Of a stretch of 6,330 nucleotides of DNA, positions 5,546 through 6,330 are shown in pieces. A model generated the notes under the pieces. It did not search any database and was not told the DNA's origin. It worked only from the letters and a program-made list of their open reading frames with translations. Position numbers and translations under genes: made by a program. Location of the stretch: positions 1 through 6,330 of the forward strand of contig JANMTF010000325.1 in NCBI GenBank assembly GCA_031390175.1, read 5' to 3'. How positions within the stretch are numbered: position 1 is the first letter of the stretch; each line of letters starts with the position of its first letter. Source of the DNA: JAAFIP01 sp031390175. Its GTDB lineage: Bacteria > Pseudomonadota > Gammaproteobacteria > Burkholderiales > Burkholderiaceae_C.

Positions 5546-6061
5546 ATGAAAAATAAGAGTCGCTATCTTGCCCTAGTTTCTGCTTGCTTGGCAATCGGGT
5601 TGACGATGTCATCCTGCAGCAATGTGTCGGAGTTCACGGGGCCCGCCCCAGAGTCGACCATGGTGTTGCTCGATGGCACTAAACACAGTACCAGTGCCAT
5701 GAAGGGCAAGGTCACTTTGGTGAACTTTTGGGCGACTAGCTGCACCACTTGCGTAGCCGAAATGCCGCAAATGATTGCCACTTACAACCAATTCAAAGCC
5801 GAAGGCTTCGATGCCGTGGCCGTGGCCATGAGCTATGACCCACCCAGCTACGTGGTGAATTTCGCGCAAACCCGCAAGCTACCCTTCAAGGTGGCCATCG
5901 ACAACACTGGCGCGGTGGCCAAGGCCTGGGGAGATGTGAAGCTGACCCCGACCACCTACCTCGTCAACAAACGCGGCGATATTGTGAAGCGCTATGTGGG
6001 CACGCCGGATTTCGCCGCGATGGGGCAGTTGATTGGCAAGTTACTGGCTGAAAAGGCCTGA
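5546..6061 (+). CDS. TlpA/ResA-like thioredoxin-fold lipoprotein
   Basis: The 171-residue product opens with a basic, hydrophobic signal (MKNKSRYLALVSACLAIGL) ending in MSSC, so C24 is a likely lipid-anchored cysteine after signal peptidase II cleavage. The thioredoxin-like domain (about 36-170) contains VTLVNFWATSCTTCVAEMP (56-74) with the redox pair C66-x-x-C69, and LTPTTYLVNKRGD with the expected cis-proline P135. By family knowledge it is a periplasm-facing thiol-disulfide oxidoreductase, of the kind that keeps client cysteines reduced (for example in cytochrome c maturation) or takes part in redox stress. The client cannot be told from sequence. I chose the ATG at 5546 because the lipoprotein signal starts cleanly there. 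In-frame ATGs at 5531 and 5534 would add only four or five residues, but would make the gene overlap or abut the divergent start. No start has a strong Shine-Dalgarno site. Confidence 0.9.
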   Translation: MKNKSRYLALVSACLAIGLTMSSCSNVSEFTGPAPESTMVLLDGTKHSTSAMKGKVTLVNFWATSCTTCVAEMPQMIATYNQFKAEGFDAVAVAMSYDPPSYVVNFAQTRKLPFKVAIDNTGAVAKAWGDVKLTPTTYLVNKRGDIVKRYVGTPDFAAMGQLIGKLLAEKA

Positions 6062-6103
6062 TTTATGGGCCTATGTGGTTTGTAGTGGGCGGATCCGGGG
6101 TGT

Positions 6104-6159
6104 AAGCAAATGGGGCGAGTGAAGCAAATGAGGTCGAGTGAAGCAAATGGGGTCAGATC
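6104..6159 (+). repeat. Three tandem copies of an 18-19 base unit
   Basis: The unit AAGCAAATGRGGtCGAGTG appears at 6104-6121 (one base shorter), 6122-6140 and 6141-6159. The third copy diverges at its end and forms the start of the left arm of the inverted repeat at 6143-6228. The copies look like partial duplications of the outer end of that element. Confidence 0.75.
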
Positions 6160-6228
6160 AAAATTCAGGAAGACCCCCTGCCCGGAGCGCGCAACGCCAT
6201 AACGAAATTTTGCTCTGACCCCCTTTGC
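6143..6228. repeat. REP/RAYT-like inverted repeat (23-base arms)
   Basis: The left arm 6143-6165 (GCAAATGGGGTCAGATCAAA onward) and the right arm 6206-6228 are reverse complements at 21 of 23 positions, around a 40-base centre. GGGGTCAGAGCAAAATT-type ends are, to my knowledge, widely dispersed in proteobacterial genomes and often accompany Y1 (REP-associated) transposase genes; no such gene is present here. The element starts about 80 bases after the thioredoxin-like gene and could fold in its 3' mRNA. The rest, to 6330, is GC-rich with no gene. It includes GGTCTTCC (6247-6254), the complement of GGAAGACC inside the element. Confidence 0.75.
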
Positions 6229-6330
6229 GTAGCTTCCGGCGCGTGAGGTCTTCCCCTTCCCCTCAGCGAGCGAGGAGTTCCAAGCACAGACCCCGCCACT
6301 CGCGCCAGAGCCAGCAAGGAGGGGTTTGCA

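Overview
The window looks like chromosomal DNA of a betaproteobacterium, most likely of the Comamonadaceae type. This is inferred from the GC-rich codon use, the gene families present and a dispersed-repeat motif near the right end; no rRNA or other marker gene is present to prove it. I recognise six protein genes, one of them cut by the window edge. I see no tRNA, rRNA, CRISPR array or transposase gene.

Left part (1-3110). A minus-strand UshA-type 5'-nucleotidase/UDP-sugar hydrolase, here with a lipoprotein signal, runs off the left edge. It diverges across a 59-base gap from a large plus-strand gene. That gene joins a biotin carrier domain to both halves of an acyl-CoA carboxyltransferase. 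The biotin carboxylase that would complete the enzyme is not in the window.

Middle (3111-4827). Two related copies of a roughly 172-base sequence lie in inverted orientation (3194-3365 and 4576-4748). They enclose two small minus-strand genes: a DUF5680 protein, then a GNAT acetyltransferase. The junction between these genes contains a degenerate sequence that resembles an integron attC site. Each flanking repeat is itself an imperfect palindrome. Taken together, the segment looks like a mobile-gene-cassette fragment carried between two MITE-like foldback repeats. That is the most unusual feature of the window. It is an inference, because neither an integrase nor a transposase is visible.

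Right part (4828-6330). A DUF4197 protein with an export signal (minus strand) and a TlpA/ResA-like thioredoxin lipoprotein (plus strand) are divergent, with only 13 bases between their start codons. Both are predicted to work outside the cytoplasm. The last 270 bases carry no gene. They contain three tandem copies of an 18-19 base unit running into a 23-base inverted repeat of the type I associate with REP/RAYT elements.
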